Assembly (NCBI RefSeq): GCF_003725775.1
Contig: NZ_RJSG01000006.1
Span: 124,001 to 188,000, forward strand
Direction: 5' to 3'
Origin: Nocardioides marmorisolisilvae
Lineage (GTDB): Bacteria > Actinomycetota > Actinomycetes > Propionibacteriales > Nocardioidaceae
DNA length: 64,000 nucleotides
Part shown: positions 43,514 through 52,627 of the stretch, piece after piece
How positions within the stretch are numbered: the first letter of the stretch is position 1
Layout of the letters: each line of letters begins with the position of its first letter
The notes under the pieces: model-generated
What the model was told of the DNA's origin: nothing
Seen by the model: the letters and a program-made list of their open reading frames with translations, nothing else
Database searches by the model: none
Program-made: the position numbers and the translations under genes

Positions 43514-44266
43514 TCAGTCCGTGATCGAGCCGGTGCTCCGGCCGACGCTGATGGCGATGCAGGAGTAGTGGTGGTCACCCCTGCTCCAGGCGTCCTTCTC
43601 GGGGTAGATCCAGATGACCCCGACGTCGCGGTTGGCGTAGTGCTTCGGAGCCACCTGCTGGAGCTTGTCCTTGCACGGAGTCTCGCCGCTGCGCTGCAGG
43701 CTCTCAGGGCCCGGGTACGAGGCCTCGTTGATGGGCGCCTCGGCGTAGACCTCGCCCTGGTGGAGCTTGCTGCACGGGACGCCGTCCAGCGTGAAGATGG
43801 TGTCGCCCATCTTCACGTTGTCGAGTCCGTTGAAGCAGTCGCCGACCTTGAGGTCGAAGACCGAGACCTTGCCGCTCTTGGTGATGGTGCCGGTCGAGTC
43901 GCGGTCGGCGTTGTCCAGGCTGCTCACGACGGCGATGGTGACGCCGGCGACCAGCCAGATCACGTTCAGCACGATGCCGGCGATCGCGAGCCCCTTGCCC
44001 TTCTGGCCGGACTTGCCGGTCTGCACGAGCGCGACGATGCCGAAGATCAGGCCGAGGAAGCAGATCGGGATGATGCCGAAGATCAGTGCGGCGATCGCGA
44101 ACCCGTTTGTCCCCGACTTCGGCGCCTGCGGCTGCTCGTAGGGCGAGCCGTACTGCGGCCAGGGTGCACCCGGTGCGGGCTGCACGGGCCACTGCTGCTC
44201 GTACGACGGCGGCGGGGTCTGGTCACCGGGAGGCGGCGGCGTCGGGTCCTCGGGAGGCTGGGTCAC
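43514..44266 (-). CDS. DUF4190 plus Septum_form membrane protein (copy 1)
   Basis: 250 aa. A Pro/Gln-rich cytoplasmic N-terminus (about 1-50), two DUF4190 helices (FAIAALIFGIIPICFLGLIFGIVALVQ and GLAIAGIVLNVIWLVAGVTIAVV) and an external Septum_form domain with VGDCFNGLDNVKMGD and CSKLHQGEVYAEAP. The GDC and HxGEV pattern recurs in the two following genes. The role is unknown beyond a reported link of the family to septation. TAGCAT lies 6 nt before the GTG. Confidence 0.8.
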   Translation of the reverse strand: MTQPPEDPTPPPPGDQTPPPSYEQQWPVQPAPGAPWPQYGSPYEQPQAPKSGTNGFAIAALIFGIIPICFLGLIFGIVALVQTGKSGQKGKGLAIAGIVLNVIWLVAGVTIAVVSSLDNADRDSTGTITKSGKVSVFDLKVGDCFNGLDNVKMGDTIFTLDGVPCSKLHQGEVYAEAPINEASYPGPESLQRSGETPCKDKLQQVAPKHYANRDVGVIWIYPEKDAWSRGDHHYSCIAISVGRSTGSITD

Positions 44267-44272
44267 CCCGCG

Positions 44273-44278
44273 ATGCTA
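44273..44278 (-). promoter_or_regulatory. -10 element TAGCAT, Septum_form copy 1
   Basis: TAGCAT on the minus strand, 6 nt before the GTG; identical hexamers precede the other two copies. Confidence 0.55.
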
Positions 44279-44311
44279 AGTCCACCCCACCTCGTTGCGG
44301 ACCTGTTCGGG

Positions 44312-45037
44312 TCAGCCGCCGGTGAGGTAGGCGTCGTCGATCGAGCCGGCCCGCCGGGTGTCGTACTCGACGAGGCAGGTCAGCTCACGGTCCCCGTGGT
44401 CCCACGAGCGTTGGGACGGGTAGACGTAGTCGACGCTCACCCGTTTGTCGTCGTAGGCCTGCGGGTGGTCCTCCTCGAGGCGCCGGAAGCAGTCGGTGTC
44501 GGCGCGCTTCCTGACCTGGGTGATACCGGGGTAGCGGCCGCTGGGCAGGTCGATCACGGCGAAGACCTCGCCCTCGTGCGCCAGGGCACAGGCGACCGGT
44601 TCGATGGATTCCGCCTTCAGCTCGCCCACCAGTCCGTTGACGCACTGGCCGACCTTGAGCCCGAAGCTCGCGTGTCGGCTCGGGCTCGGCTGGCTCACAT
44701 CGCTGCCGTCGCTCGAGCTGATCAGCGCGACGGTGAACCCACCGATCAGCCAGACGACGTTCAGCACGATCCCGGCGATCGCGAGCCCCTTGCCCTTCTC
44801 GCCGGACTTGGAGGCCTGCACCAGGCCGACGATCCCGAAGATGATGCCGAGGAAGCAGATCGGGATGATGCCGAAGACGAGTGCGGCGATCGTGAAACCG
44901 TTCGTGCCGGACTTCGGCTGCTCGTACGGGGACCCCGCCGGTGGCCAGGGCGGGTACTGCCACGGCGGCGGCGGTGGAGGAGGCGCCGGCCACTGGTGCC
45001 CGTACGGGGGCGGCGGGTCGACCGGCGGCTGGCTCAC
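44312..45037 (-). CDS. DUF4190 plus Septum_form membrane protein (copy 2)
   Basis: 241 aa. Same layout as copy 1: Pro-rich start (PPPPYGHQWPAPPPPPPPW), nearly identical DUF4190 helices (FTIAALVFGIIPICFLGIIFGIVGLVQ), and an external domain with VGQCVNGLVGELKAESIEPVACALAHEGEVFAV in parts and ending RSWDHGDRELTCLV. The external domain is much more diverged than the helices. Tandem duplication is evident. Confidence 0.8.
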   Translation of the reverse strand: MSQPPVDPPPPYGHQWPAPPPPPPPWQYPPWPPAGSPYEQPKSGTNGFTIAALVFGIIPICFLGIIFGIVGLVQASKSGEKGKGLAIAGIVLNVVWLIGGFTVALISSSDGSDVSQPSPSRHASFGLKVGQCVNGLVGELKAESIEPVACALAHEGEVFAVIDLPSGRYPGITQVRKRADTDCFRRLEEDHPQAYDDKRVSVDYVYPSQRSWDHGDRELTCLVEYDTRRAGSIDDAYLTGG

Positions 45038-45043
45038 GCGGCG

Positions 45044-45049
45044 ATGCTA
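45044..45049 (-). promoter_or_regulatory. -10 element TAGCAT, Septum_form copy 2
   Basis: TAGCAT on the minus strand, 6 nt before the GTG. Confidence 0.55.
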
Positions 45050-45066
45050 GATGTTCGGGGCAGCCC

Positions 45067-45543
45067 TCAGCGGGTGAAGGAGAGTTTCTGCGGCGACGTC
45101 GCCGCCAGGAGGCAGACCACGCGCCGGTCGCCCTTGTTCCAGGCCTTCTCCTCCGGGCGCACGAACCAGCGCTGGTAGGTCGCCGTCGCCGGCGGCAGGT
45201 CGTGGACACCGCACGCGGTCCGCGCCAGATCGTTGACCCCGCCGACGCCGGGGTAGGGAACGCCGACCGGTTGCGGGATCCGGGTGAGCAGGTAGACCTC
45301 CGAGGAGTGCTCGTGCGTGCACGGCACGGCGTGCACGGCGGTGTTCTTCGCGCCGAAGACGAACGGGTCGGTGATGCAGTCCCCGACCCGGAGGTCGTGC
45401 ACCAGAGCCCGACCAGCCCGGACGACGGAGCCGCTGGCGTCACGTTCCGGCGGGCGGAACTTGACGTAGACGACCCCCACGGCGACGAGCACACTCACGA
45501 CGCAGAAGGCGGCGAGCCCGATCAGGCGGTTCCGAGACCTCAC
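45067..45543 (-). CDS. Septum_form protein without DUF4190 (copy 3)
   Basis: 158 aa. One N-terminal anchor (LIGLAAFCVVSVLVAVGVVYV) replaces the DUF4190 pair, then the external domain with VGDCITDPFVFGAKN, VPCTHEHSSEVYLLT and a C-terminal KAWNKGDRRVVCLLA that matches the SRGDHHYSC and DHGDRELTC ends of copies 1 and 2. The shared Cys pattern suggests the same disulphides. Confidence 0.75.
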   Translation of the reverse strand: MRSRNRLIGLAAFCVVSVLVAVGVVYVKFRPPERDASGSVVRAGRALVHDLRVGDCITDPFVFGAKNTAVHAVPCTHEHSSEVYLLTRIPQPVGVPYPGVGGVNDLARTACGVHDLPPATATYQRWFVRPEEKAWNKGDRRVVCLLAATSPQKLSFTR

Positions 45544-45550
45544 CGGCGTG

Positions 45551-45556
45551 ATGCTA
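45551..45556 (-). promoter_or_regulatory. -10 element TAGCAT, Septum_form copy 3
   Basis: TAGCAT on the minus strand, 7 nt before the GTG. Confidence 0.5.
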
Positions 45557-45593
45557 GGCGTGATCGGTCCGGTTCATGGGCGGATCGCAACCG

Positions 45594-45610
45594 TGACAGT
45601 AAATCTGTCA
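45594..45610. promoter_or_regulatory. TGACAG-N5-CTGTCA operator, site A (racemase)
   Basis: TGACAGTAAATCTGTCA: perfect 6-bp arms around TAAAT, ending 11 bp before the ATG at 45622. The same motif occurs at 51306 and 60198. Confidence 0.75.
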
Positions 45611-45621
45611 TGATCCCCAGC

Positions 45622-46779
45622 ATGGCTATCGAACTGGGACAGGGCACCGGCCCGCTCAAGGGCATCAAGGTCGTCGAGATCGCGGGCATCGGCCCGAGCC
45701 CGCACGCCTGCACGCTGCTCGCCGACCTCGGCGCTGACGTCATCCGGGTCGAGCGCCCGGGCGGCCAGATGCTCACCGGCGGCAGCCACGACTTCCTGAA
45801 CCGCGGCCGGCCCAGCGTCGCGCTGAACCTCAAGGACCCGGCCGCGGTCGAGACCGTGCTCCAGCTCGTCGAGGACGCGGACGTGCTCGTCGAGGGCATG
45901 CGCCCCGGAGTCACCGAGCGGATGGGCCTCGGCCCGGACGACTGCTTCGCGCGCAACCCGCGCCTCGTCTACGGCCGGATGACTGGCTGGGGCCAGACCG
46001 GTGAGTGGTCGCAGGCCGCCGGTCACGACATGAACTACATCGCGATCACCGGGACGTTGTTCGGTCTCGGCCAGACCAAGGACCGTCCCCAGTTCCCGAC
46101 CAATCTCGTCGGCGACTTCGGCGGCGGCTCGATGTACCTCGTCGTCGGCATCCTCGCGGCGCTGCTCGAGGCCCGGGTCAGCGGCCAGGGCCAGGTCGTC
46201 GACGCCGCCATCGTCGACGGCACCGCGCACCTCAACGCGATGACCGCTGCCTTCCTCGAGGGCGGCAACTACCGGGAGGAGCGCGCCGCGAACCTGCTGG
46301 ACGGCGGTGCGCCGTACTACGACATCTACGAGACCGCCGACGGCAAGCACATGTCGGTCGGCTCGCTGGAACCGCAGTTCTACGAGATCCTGATCGACCT
46401 GCTCGGGGTGCGGGACACGGCTCCCGACCGGTTCGACTTCGCCAAGGTCGACGAGCTCCGCGCGGTGTTCACGGCGAAGTTCGCCGAGAAGACCCAGGCC
46501 GAGTGGTGCGCCGTCTTCGACGGCACCGACGCCTGCGTGGCGCCGATCATCCCGCTCACCGAGGCGTTCGAGCACCCGCACATGAAGAGCCGCGAGGTCT
46601 TCGTGAAGCACCACGGCCGGATGCAGCCGGCACCGGCGCCGCGGTTCTCCCGGACCGGCGCGACCCTGGGCCTGCCGCCGGCCGGAGGGGCCGGGGAGCA
46701 CACCCGCGAGGCGCTGGCTGCCTGGGGCATCGACAACGTCGACGCGCTCATCGGTTCGGGCGCCGCCGTCCAGATCTAG
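45622..46779 (+). CDS. Alpha-methylacyl-CoA racemase-like family III CoA transferase
   Basis: 385 aa. CaiB/BaiF fold: LKGIKVVEIAGIGPSPHACTLLADLGADVI-type beginning, then the racemase pair His135 (AAGHDMNYIAITG) and Asp165 (LVGDFGGGSMYLV), spaced 30 residues as in the M. tuberculosis racemase MCR. It would epimerise 2-methylacyl-CoA esters so that beta-oxidation can handle sterol side chains or branched acids. An in-frame ATG at 45610 is an alternative start overlapping the operator. Confidence 0.88.
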   Translation: MAIELGQGTGPLKGIKVVEIAGIGPSPHACTLLADLGADVIRVERPGGQMLTGGSHDFLNRGRPSVALNLKDPAAVETVLQLVEDADVLVEGMRPGVTERMGLGPDDCFARNPRLVYGRMTGWGQTGEWSQAAGHDMNYIAITGTLFGLGQTKDRPQFPTNLVGDFGGGSMYLVVGILAALLEARVSGQGQVVDAAIVDGTAHLNAMTAAFLEGGNYREERAANLLDGGAPYYDIYETADGKHMSVGSLEPQFYEILIDLLGVRDTAPDRFDFAKVDELRAVFTAKFAEKTQAEWCAVFDGTDACVAPIIPLTEAFEHPHMKSREVFVKHHGRMQPAPAPRFSRTGATLGLPPAGGAGEHTREALAAWGIDNVDALIGSGAAVQI

Positions 46780-46790
46780 CCCGGACCGGC

Positions 46791-47951
46791 TCAGGCCAGC
46801 GCGATCACCGCGTCGCGGACGAATTCGGGATCGGTCAGCCGGTCGCCGTACAGGTCGCGGAGCTGGCCGACCCGGTAGCGCACGGTCTGCGGGTGCACGA
46901 ACAACGCCGCGGCGACCTCGTCGCGCCGGCCCTGGTGCAGCAACCATGCCCGCAGGGTCTGCTCGAGCTTCTCCTGGGCAGCTGGCCGGACGGCGTCCAA
47001 CGGTGCGAGGACGCGCGTCCGGAGGTCCGCCCGGGCGTCCGGCGCCGCCGTGACCACGAGGTCCGCGAGGTGCTGGTCGGTGTCGCCGAACAGGCTCAGC
47101 CGGTAGGCGTGCAGGGCGCGCAGGTACGACGTACGGACGGACGTCCACGGAACCGCCGGCCCGACGATCGCCTCGGTGTCCGCCGCGGCGCGCAGGACCG
47201 CGGCGCGGGCCCGGTCGGTGGGCATCGGGACCAGCACGACGTTCCAACCCGAGTCGAGCTCGTCCACCTCGTCGGCCAGATACAGGCTGCGGCTGTCGAG
47301 CTGGGCACGCGCGCCCCGGATCCGTGCCTCGGGGGCGACGAGGGCCGCCAGCCGCGTCGGCGGATTCCAGTCGGCCCGCTCGGCTGCGGAGACCAGCTCC
47401 TCCTCCGGCGCGCCGTCGAGGAGCCGGACCGTGAGCCGGTCGAGCCGCCGCTGACGGAGCCGGCCCGAGGTCGCGAGCTCGTCGGCATGACCGCTGACGC
47501 TGGCGTCGGAGAGCTCGTCGATGTAGGCGAAGACCAGCTCGGCGAGTCGGGCCAGCATCGGGGCGGACAGTCCGGCCGAGACCGCCGAGGTGCTCATCTC
47601 GCGCCAGGCGACCCGGGCCCCGACCCGGTAGGCCTGGGCGAGCGCGTCCATGGTCCGACCGCTGCGAGCCTCGCCACGGCCGAGTGCGTAGGCCGCCTCG
47701 AGCACCGCCTCGATCTGCTCGCCGGCGTCGATGCCCTCCCGGCGGCTGGCCAGGTCGAGGAATCCGTCCAGGGCGGTCTTCACCGCGATCTCGATGTTGC
47801 GGCCCATCTGCCCGCGGAACGGGTCCCGGTAGCTGGGCACCTCGCTGATCACCGCGGCGATCACCTGCTCGGCGACCTGGGCGATGTCGGTGCGCATCAC
47901 CGCGGCGACATCGGGAGGTAGCCGTAACGCCATCTGAGAGCGGTCGCTCAT
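46791..47951 (-). CDS. PucR/CdaR-family transcriptional regulator
   Basis: 386 aa. A helical N-terminal region, a central GGDEF-like domain and the C-terminal PucR helix-turn-helix: LEQTLRAWLLHQGRRDEVAAALFVHPQTVRYRVGQL in parts, near 325-365. The ATG giving MSDRSQMALRLPPD is chosen over one eight codons upstream. It is divergent from the ferredoxin-reductase/desaturase pair by 89 bp and is the obvious candidate to regulate it. Confidence 0.87.
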   Translation of the reverse strand: MSDRSQMALRLPPDVAAVMRTDIAQVAEQVIAAVISEVPSYRDPFRGQMGRNIEIAVKTALDGFLDLASRREGIDAGEQIEAVLEAAYALGRGEARSGRTMDALAQAYRVGARVAWREMSTSAVSAGLSAPMLARLAELVFAYIDELSDASVSGHADELATSGRLRQRRLDRLTVRLLDGAPEEELVSAAERADWNPPTRLAALVAPEARIRGARAQLDSRSLYLADEVDELDSGWNVVLVPMPTDRARAAVLRAAADTEAIVGPAVPWTSVRTSYLRALHAYRLSLFGDTDQHLADLVVTAAPDARADLRTRVLAPLDAVRPAAQEKLEQTLRAWLLHQGRRDEVAAALFVHPQTVRYRVGQLRDLYGDRLTDPEFVRDAVIALA

Positions 47952-48040
47952 GACTTCTTTATACGCTACGAACAAAAGAGAGCGCTAGATTCACTTGGCC
48001 AGGTCATGAGTTTGATCCGTGCGGACGTCATGCTTGCACC

Positions 48041-49183
48041 ATGACCGACACACTCCTGCGCCCGAGCGAGGACCGCGCCACCCTGCGCGGTCGCCTGGTG
48101 CAGCTCGCCGAGGCGGCCACCACGCCGTTGATGCCGGCCGACTACCTCGACCTGATCGCTCCGCTGCGCCGCGGCACCGACCTGCGCGGTCGGATCGTCT
48201 CGGTGCACCCGGAGACCCGGGACGCGGCGACCATCGTGCTGCGGCCCGGCGTCGACTGGGCCGGTCACGTGCCGGGCCAGTACCTGCGGATCGGTATCGA
48301 CGTGGACGGTGTCCGCGAGTGGCGGGCGTACTCGCTCACCCACGGACCGCGGGCCGACGGCTGCATCTCGATCACGGTCAAGGCCGTGCCGGACGGCAAG
48401 GTGTCGAACCACTTGGTGCACGCCGCGAAGCCCGGGACGCTGGTGCACCTGGAGCAGGCGGCCGGGGACTTCGTGCTCCCGTCCTCGCGGGGTGAGCTCG
48501 TCGAGACCAAGCTCCTCTTCGTCACGGCCGGGTCGGGGGTCACGCCGGTCATCGGGATGCTGCGCAACCTCTTCCCGGTGACGGACTCCGGCGTCGTGGA
48601 CCTGCCGCGCAGCGCCGACCTCGACATCGTGGTGGTGCACGTCGCGCCGAGCGAGCCGGACTCGATCTTCCTCGACAACCTGCGCGAGCTCGATGCCCAC
48701 GGCGCCGTCCGCCTGGTCCCCCGGTACGACGACGTGCACGGCGTCCTCGACGTCGCGGAGCTCTCCTCGCTGGTGCCCGACCTCGCCGAGCGCACCACCT
48801 ACGCGTGCGGGCCGAGCGGTCTGCTGGACGCGCTCACCGCGCACCACGAGGCGGCCGGCCTACCGCTGTTCACCGAGCAGTTCCGCGCCGGGTTCGTCGA
48901 GGCGGGTGAGGGCGGAACCCTGACACTGGCCGACGGCCGCACCGTCGAGGCGGACGGTGCGACGCCGCTGCTCGACGTGGCCGAGGCCGCCGGCGCGCTG
49001 ATGCCGAGCGGCTGCCGGATGGGCGTCTGCTTCGGCTGCGTCGTCCCCCTGAAGGAAGGCGCCGTGCGCGACCTGCGCAACGGCGCGATCACCACCGTCG
49101 ACCCGATCAGCTCCGCCGCCGGCGGCGTACCGATCCAGACCTGCATCAGCGCCGCAGCCGGCGCCTGCCACATCGAGCGATAG
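48041..49183 (+). CDS. Ferredoxin reductase-type electron transfer protein for the desaturase
   Basis: 380 aa. An FNR-like FAD/NAD(P)H module (PGQYLRIGIDVDGV and RAYSLTH near 90-110; TAGSGVTPVIGML near 165) with a C-terminal plant-type 2Fe-2S domain binding iron through Cys325, Cys330, Cys333 and Cys368. It matches the Rv3230c-type partner of the stearoyl-CoA desaturase DesA3. It passes electrons from NAD(P)H to the desaturase gene 8 nt downstream. Confidence 0.92.
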   Translation: MTDTLLRPSEDRATLRGRLVQLAEAATTPLMPADYLDLIAPLRRGTDLRGRIVSVHPETRDAATIVLRPGVDWAGHVPGQYLRIGIDVDGVREWRAYSLTHGPRADGCISITVKAVPDGKVSNHLVHAAKPGTLVHLEQAAGDFVLPSSRGELVETKLLFVTAGSGVTPVIGMLRNLFPVTDSGVVDLPRSADLDIVVVHVAPSEPDSIFLDNLRELDAHGAVRLVPRYDDVHGVLDVAELSSLVPDLAERTTYACGPSGLLDALTAHHEAAGLPLFTEQFRAGFVEAGEGGTLTLADGRTVEADGATPLLDVAEAAGALMPSGCRMGVCFGCVVPLKEGAVRDLRNGAITTVDPISSAAGGVPIQTCISAAAGACHIER

Positions 49184-49191
49184 GCCACGAG

Positions 49192-50427
49192 ATGACCACC
49201 ATCCAGAAGAAGAACGTCGACCCGACCGCGCACCTGACGCCCGAGGACATCGAGCAGCTCGGCATCGAGCTCGACGCCATCCGCCAGTCCGTGCTCGACG
49301 TGCGCGGCGAGGCCGACGCGAAGTACATCCGCAACGTCATCAAGACCCAGCGCGGTCTCGAGGCGGGCAGCCGCGCGGTGCTGCTGTTCTCGATCTTCCC
49401 GCCGGCCTGGCTGCTCGGCACCGCCGGCCTGAGCGTCGCGAAGATCCTGGAGAACATGGAGATCGGGCACAACATCCTGCACGGCCAGTGGGACTGGATG
49501 CGCGACCCGAAGATCCACTCCACCACCTGGGAGTGGGACATGGCGACGCCCGCCAAGCAGTGGCAGCACTCGCACAACGAGCTGCACCACACCTACACGA
49601 ACGTCGTCGGCAAGGACAACGACCTCGGCTACGGGATCATGCGGGTCGACGAGGAGCAGCGCTGGCACCCGTTCTTCCTGGCCCAGCCGTTCTGGAACTT
49701 CATCAACGCCTGCTTCTTCGAGTACGGCATCGCTGCCTACGACCTGGAGCTCGGCAAGAACCTGAAGATCAAGAAGGAGAACCGCAGCGAGGAGTTCCAG
49801 GCCAACGTCAAGGGCGTGCTGGCCAAGATCCGCAAGCAGGCGACCAAGGACTACCTGGTGCACCCGGCGCTCTCGCTGCCGACCGGCTCGTTCCTGCCGA
49901 CCCTGGCCGCGAACTTCACCGCCAACGTGGTCCGCAACCTGTGGAGCCACTCGGTGATCATGTGCGGTCACTTCCCCGAGGGGGTCGAGACCTTCGAGAA
50001 GAAGTCGATCGACGGTGAGACCCGCGGCGAGTGGTACCTGCGCCAGATGCTCGGCTCGGCCAACATCTCCGGCGGCCCGGCGATCCACATGATGACCGGC
50101 AACCTGAGCTTCCAGATCGAGCACCACCTGTTCCCCGACCTGAACAGCAACCGGTACGCCGAGATCGCTCCGCAGGTGCAGGCGCTCTTCGAGAAGTACG
50201 GCCTGAACTACCACACGGCCCCGTTCCCCCAGCAGGTGTACTCGGCGTGGCACAAGATCGTGCGGCTCTCGCTGCCGAACGGCTGGCTCGACGAGACCAA
50301 CGCGAAGAACCTGCCGACCCAGCTGGTCAAGCTCTACAAGCTGACCACCGGCGGTCCGAAGGTGCGCCGGATGATCGAGCTGGCCGACCGTCGCGCTGCG
50401 AACGACAAGAAGCTCGCCGCCGCCTGA
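49192..50427 (+). CDS. Membrane fatty-acid (acyl-CoA) desaturase, DesA3-like
   Basis: 411 aa. Three His boxes of the di-iron desaturases: HNILH from His93, HSHNELHH (His126-133), and IEHHLFPDL (His311, His312), with hydrophobic segments between. It introduces a cis double bond, probably Delta9, into stearoyl-CoA. It is co-transcribed with its reductase, as in mycobacteria. A divergent PucR regulator is the likely control. Confidence 0.93.
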   Translation: MTTIQKKNVDPTAHLTPEDIEQLGIELDAIRQSVLDVRGEADAKYIRNVIKTQRGLEAGSRAVLLFSIFPPAWLLGTAGLSVAKILENMEIGHNILHGQWDWMRDPKIHSTTWEWDMATPAKQWQHSHNELHHTYTNVVGKDNDLGYGIMRVDEEQRWHPFFLAQPFWNFINACFFEYGIAAYDLELGKNLKIKKENRSEEFQANVKGVLAKIRKQATKDYLVHPALSLPTGSFLPTLAANFTANVVRNLWSHSVIMCGHFPEGVETFEKKSIDGETRGEWYLRQMLGSANISGGPAIHMMTGNLSFQIEHHLFPDLNSNRYAEIAPQVQALFEKYGLNYHTAPFPQQVYSAWHKIVRLSLPNGWLDETNAKNLPTQLVKLYKLTTGGPKVRRMIELADRRAANDKKLAAA

Positions 50428-50434
50428 CCAGGCG

Positions 50435-51214
50435 TCAGTCGGTCACGTCGTAGTGCACGTGGTCGCGGTGCTCGAGGATCGCGCGCTCCGCAGCGTTGTG
50501 CGCGTTCTGCGGGTCGGGCACGACGTAGTGCCGCCAGCCGTCGCGTCCCCGTGAGGCCGTCCAGATCCGGTCGTCGAAGATCACCGTCTCGATGGCCAGC
50601 CGGGACGCGTTCGCGACGAGGTACTGCGCGAGCTGCCAGCCGCGGTTCTTGTTCGCCGCGGTGATCGGGCGGAAGAACGTGTCGACGGCGCGGCCCTCGT
50701 AGTGGGCCGACCCCGGCATGTGCCCGGTGTGCACGCCGCCCGGGGCGTAGCCGCCGAGCGGGAGGTCCCCGAACCGCTTCAGCACGTCCTGCCGGACCCG
50801 CTCGGCCCGGGCTGTCAGGCCACGGCTGTCGAGGGTGTCCGGCTCCGACGTACCGGCTCCGCCGCTGCGGCAGGAGAGTGCCGCGTGCAGCCGGCCGGTG
50901 ACGGCCTTCGCGACCAGGGCCGCGTCGTCGGGGGCGAGACCGGGTGCGGCCCGGTGCACGAGGGTCTTCGCCGCGGGGCCGCTCGGGCGCACCTGCGGCG
51001 CCAGCGCGGTGGTCACGGCCTCGGCCTGGTCGCTGCTGAGGTCGACCGTCCGTCCGCCCGCGGTGACCGTGCACGCCGGCCCGCTGAGCATCCGGGTGAA
51101 GATCACCACCGAGCCGGCGAGCAGCAGCAGAACGGCGGTGCCAACGACGATCCGACCGCGCCGGGTCAGGCTTCCACGAGTGCTCACGAGTCCCAGTCTT
51201 CCCAGCAGGCGCAC
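50435..51214 (-). CDS. Membrane-anchored protein with M15-like domain
   Basis: 259 aa. One N-terminal anchor (GRIVVGTAVLLLLAGSVVIF), a linker with a Cys pair, and a C-terminal domain with HMPGSAHYEGRAVDTFF and HRDHVHYDVTD, the SxHxxGxAxD plus HxH pattern of M15-type peptidases. It is paralogous to the domain in the secreted protein at 12.1-13.3 kb. The GTG at 51214 has GAGG upstream; one at 51187 is an alternative. Confidence 0.68.
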   Translation of the reverse strand: MRLLGRLGLVSTRGSLTRRGRIVVGTAVLLLLAGSVVIFTRMLSGPACTVTAGGRTVDLSSDQAEAVTTALAPQVRPSGPAAKTLVHRAAPGLAPDDAALVAKAVTGRLHAALSCRSGGAGTSEPDTLDSRGLTARAERVRQDVLKRFGDLPLGGYAPGGVHTGHMPGSAHYEGRAVDTFFRPITAANKNRGWQLAQYLVANASRLAIETVIFDDRIWTASRGRDGWRHYVVPDPQNAHNAAERAILEHRDHVHYDVTD

Positions 51215-51305
51215 CGTGTACCTCGTCCGCAGGTACCGACCTGCGGGCCCTGGGGAGGAGCCGCTCCGTCCGTGACGTGGACCACAGGCACCCGGCCATT
51301 GACCT

Positions 51306-51322
51306 TGACAGTATTACTGTCA
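51306..51322. promoter_or_regulatory. TGACAG-N5-CTGTCA operator, site B (fadAB)
   Basis: TGACAGTATTACTGTCA is a perfect palindrome with 8-bp arms around one T. It contains the -10 TACTGT. Confidence 0.8.
51315..51320 (+). promoter_or_regulatory. -10 element TACTGT for fadA-fadB
   Basis: TACTGT within site B; the predicted leader to the fadA ATG is about 55 nt. Confidence 0.5.
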
Positions 51323-51381
51323 CAATGGCTGAGGCGCTCCTTCCCTGCGCGCCTTCACTTCGACATTGAGTTGGGACGGTC

Positions 51382-52596
51382 ATGGCACAACCCGAAGCTT
51401 TTGTGTACGACGCCATCCGCACGCCGCGCGGCAAGGGCAAGAAGGACGGATCGCTGCACGCGACGAAGCCCGTCGACCTGGTCGTCGGTCTGATCGACGC
51501 GATCCAGGAGCGCAACCCGAACCTGGACCCGAACCGCGTCGACGACGTCGTCCTCGGTGTCGTCTCCCCGATCGGTGACCAGGGCGGCGACATCGCCAAG
51601 ACCGCCGCGCTCGCCGCGGGTCTGCCCGAGACCGTCGCCGGCGTCCAGCTCAACCGCTTCTGCGCCTCCGGCCTGGAGGCCGTCAACCAGGCCGCCGGCC
51701 GGGTCCGCTCCGGCTTCGAGGACCTGATCCTCGCCGGTGGTGTCGAGTCGATGTCCCGCGTCGCGATGGGCTCCGACGGTGGCGCCTGGGCGGCCGACCC
51801 GCACACTGCGTTCCAGACCTCCTTCGTCCCCCAGGGCATCGGCGCCGACCTGATCGCCACCCTCGAGGGCTGGAGCCGCGAGGACGTCGACACCTACGCC
51901 TCGCAGTCGCAGGACCGGGCCGCCAAGGCCCAGGCCAACGGCTACTTCGACAAGTCCGTCGTGCCGGTCAAGGACCTCAACGGCCTGACCGTGCTCGGCC
52001 GGGACGAGTTCATCAAGCCGGGCACCACGCCGGAGAAGCTCGCCGGACTGAAGCCGTCCTTCCAGATGCACGGTGACCTCGGCTTCGACGACGTCGCGCT
52101 GCAGAAGTACCACTGGGTGGAGAAGATCAACCACGTCCACCACGCCGGCAACAGCTCCGGCATCGTCGACGGTGCGGCCCTGGTCGCGATCGGCACCGAG
52201 CAGGTCGGCAAGGACCTCGGTCTGGCCCCGCGGGCCCGGATCATCTCCGCCGCCGTCTCCGGCGCCGACCCGACGATCATGCTCACCGGTCCGGCTCCGG
52301 CTGCCCGCAAGGCGCTGGCCAAGGCCGGTCTGGAGGTCGAGGACATCGACCTGTTCGAGATCAACGAGGCGTTCGCCGCGGTCGCGATGCGGTTCATGCG
52401 CGACATGGGCATCTCCGACGAGATCACCAACGTCAACGGCGGCGCGATCGCCATGGGTCACCCGCTCGGCGCGACCGGCGCGATGATCCTCGGCACCCTG
52501 ATCGACGAGCTCGAGCGTCGCGACCAGAAGCGCGGCCTGGCCACGCTCTGCGTCGGCGGCGGCATGGGCATCGCCACCATCGTCGAGCTCGTCTGA
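51382..52596 (+). CDS. fadA: Acetyl-CoA acyltransferase (3-ketoacyl-CoA thiolase)
   Basis: 404 aa. Thiolase active-site residues: Cys94 in [13 protein letters not shown], His360 in [16 protein letters not shown] and Cys390 in LCVGGGMG. It cleaves 3-ketoacyl-CoA to acetyl-CoA plus a shortened acyl-CoA, the last step of beta-oxidation. It lies 31 nt upstream of fadB, forming the trifunctional pair. Transcription should be controlled from the palindrome upstream. Confidence 0.95.
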   Translation: MAQPEAFVYDAIRTPRGKGKKDGSLHATKPVDLVVGLIDAIQERNPNLDPNRVDDVVLGVVSPIGDQGGDIAKTAALAAGLPETVAGVQLNRFCASGLEAVNQAAGRVRSGFEDLILAGGVESMSRVAMGSDGGAWAADPHTAFQTSFVPQGIGADLIATLEGWSREDVDTYASQSQDRAAKAQANGYFDKSVVPVKDLNGLTVLGRDEFIKPGTTPEKLAGLKPSFQMHGDLGFDDVALQKYHWVEKINHVHHAGNSSGIVDGAALVAIGTEQVGKDLGLAPRARIISAAVSGADPTIMLTGPAPAARKALAKAGLEVEDIDLFEINEAFAAVAMRFMRDMGISDEITNVNGGAIAMGHPLGATGAMILGTLIDELERRDQKRGLATLCVGGGMGIATIVELV

Positions 52597-52627
52597 GCTC
52601 CCCACTCCGAGTCTTCAAGGAATACGC

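Noticed and set aside
51325-51369. A 14-codon leader peptide (MAEALLPCAPSLRH) before fadA
   Set aside because: Its ATG is only 4 nt after the predicted -10, so it is probably not within the transcript.
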